Below are positions 22,494 to 22,515 of a stretch of 22,515 nt of DNA, piece after piece; the first letter of the stretch is position 1; every line of letters starts with the position of its first letter. The stretch is from an uncultured Parasutterella sp. GTDB taxonomy: Bacteria; Pseudomonadota; Gammaproteobacteria; Burkholderiales; Burkholderiaceae_F. A program made the translations under genes and the position numbers. The stretch is from NCBI GenBank assembly GCA_900766055.1, contig CAAFTZ010000008.1, positions 1 through 22,515 of the forward strand. Reading direction: 5' to 3'. The notes under the pieces were generated by a model that had not been told where the DNA came from, ran no database searches, and saw only the letters and a program-made list of their open reading frames with translations.

Positions 22494-22515
22494 ACGCTTT
22501 CTTTAGGACAGAAAC

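Overview
The window looks like a chromosomal segment from a gut-type betaproteobacterium of order Burkholderiales, most likely family Sutterellaceae (Sutterella or Parasutterella-like). This is an inference from gene content. The recA-recX-sucC-sucD-TerC order is familiar from betaproteobacteria, infA is the longer second IF-1 type common in Burkholderiales, and a secreted heme-free flavin reductase and an octaheme cytochrome occur together with moderate GC. No 16S rRNA gene or other decisive marker is present.

Layout. Positions 1-838 hold the 3' end of a decayed group II intron: a broken reverse transcriptase/maturase followed by domains V and VI. Its 3' boundary lies 11 bp from the stop of metI. 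The metNI methionine ABC transporter genes (850-2551, minus) follow, with a structured leader upstream of metN. Next come a periplasmic fumarate-reductase-superfamily flavoprotein (minus) and a divergent LysR regulator (plus). Two tandem tRNA-Lys genes (TTT then CTT, minus) have their own promoter and terminator. The housekeeping block recA-recX, sucC-sucD and a TerC-family membrane protein (plus, 5823-10244) ends at a strong terminator.

From 10316 to 14489 the genes run on the minus strand. In transcription order they are a SugE/Gdx-type small multidrug transporter, an octaheme nitrite-reductase-type cytochrome, a MocR-family regulator and a Nim-like flavin/pyridoxamine-oxidase-fold protein. 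A second TerC paralogue (14767-15471, plus) lies divergent to sugE. Then come mnmA (minus), an operon of a nitronate-monooxygenase-like flavoprotein and nicotinamidase (plus), convergent lrgAB (minus), an M20 metallopeptidase (plus), a small S4 RNA-binding protein (plus), infA (minus) and hemG (plus).

How the genes fit together. The core is central metabolism (succinyl-CoA synthetase), DNA repair (RecA/RecX), tRNA supply and thiolation (tRNA-Lys, MnmA), translation initiation (IF-1) and menaquinone-linked heme synthesis (HemG). HemG, the secreted flavin reductase and the multiheme cytochrome together suit an anaerobic respiratory lifestyle with periplasmic terminal reductases. Both reductases lack residues expected in their best-known relatives, so their substrates are open.

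The most interesting non-coding signals are: an attenuator-like leader directly before sugE that does not match the guanidine riboswitch motifs I know; an inverted duplicate of the cytochrome leader and start codon, with three direct repeats between the arms; paired hairpins upstream of metN; and a cluster of palindromic TGTCGACA-type repeats between the S4 gene and infA.
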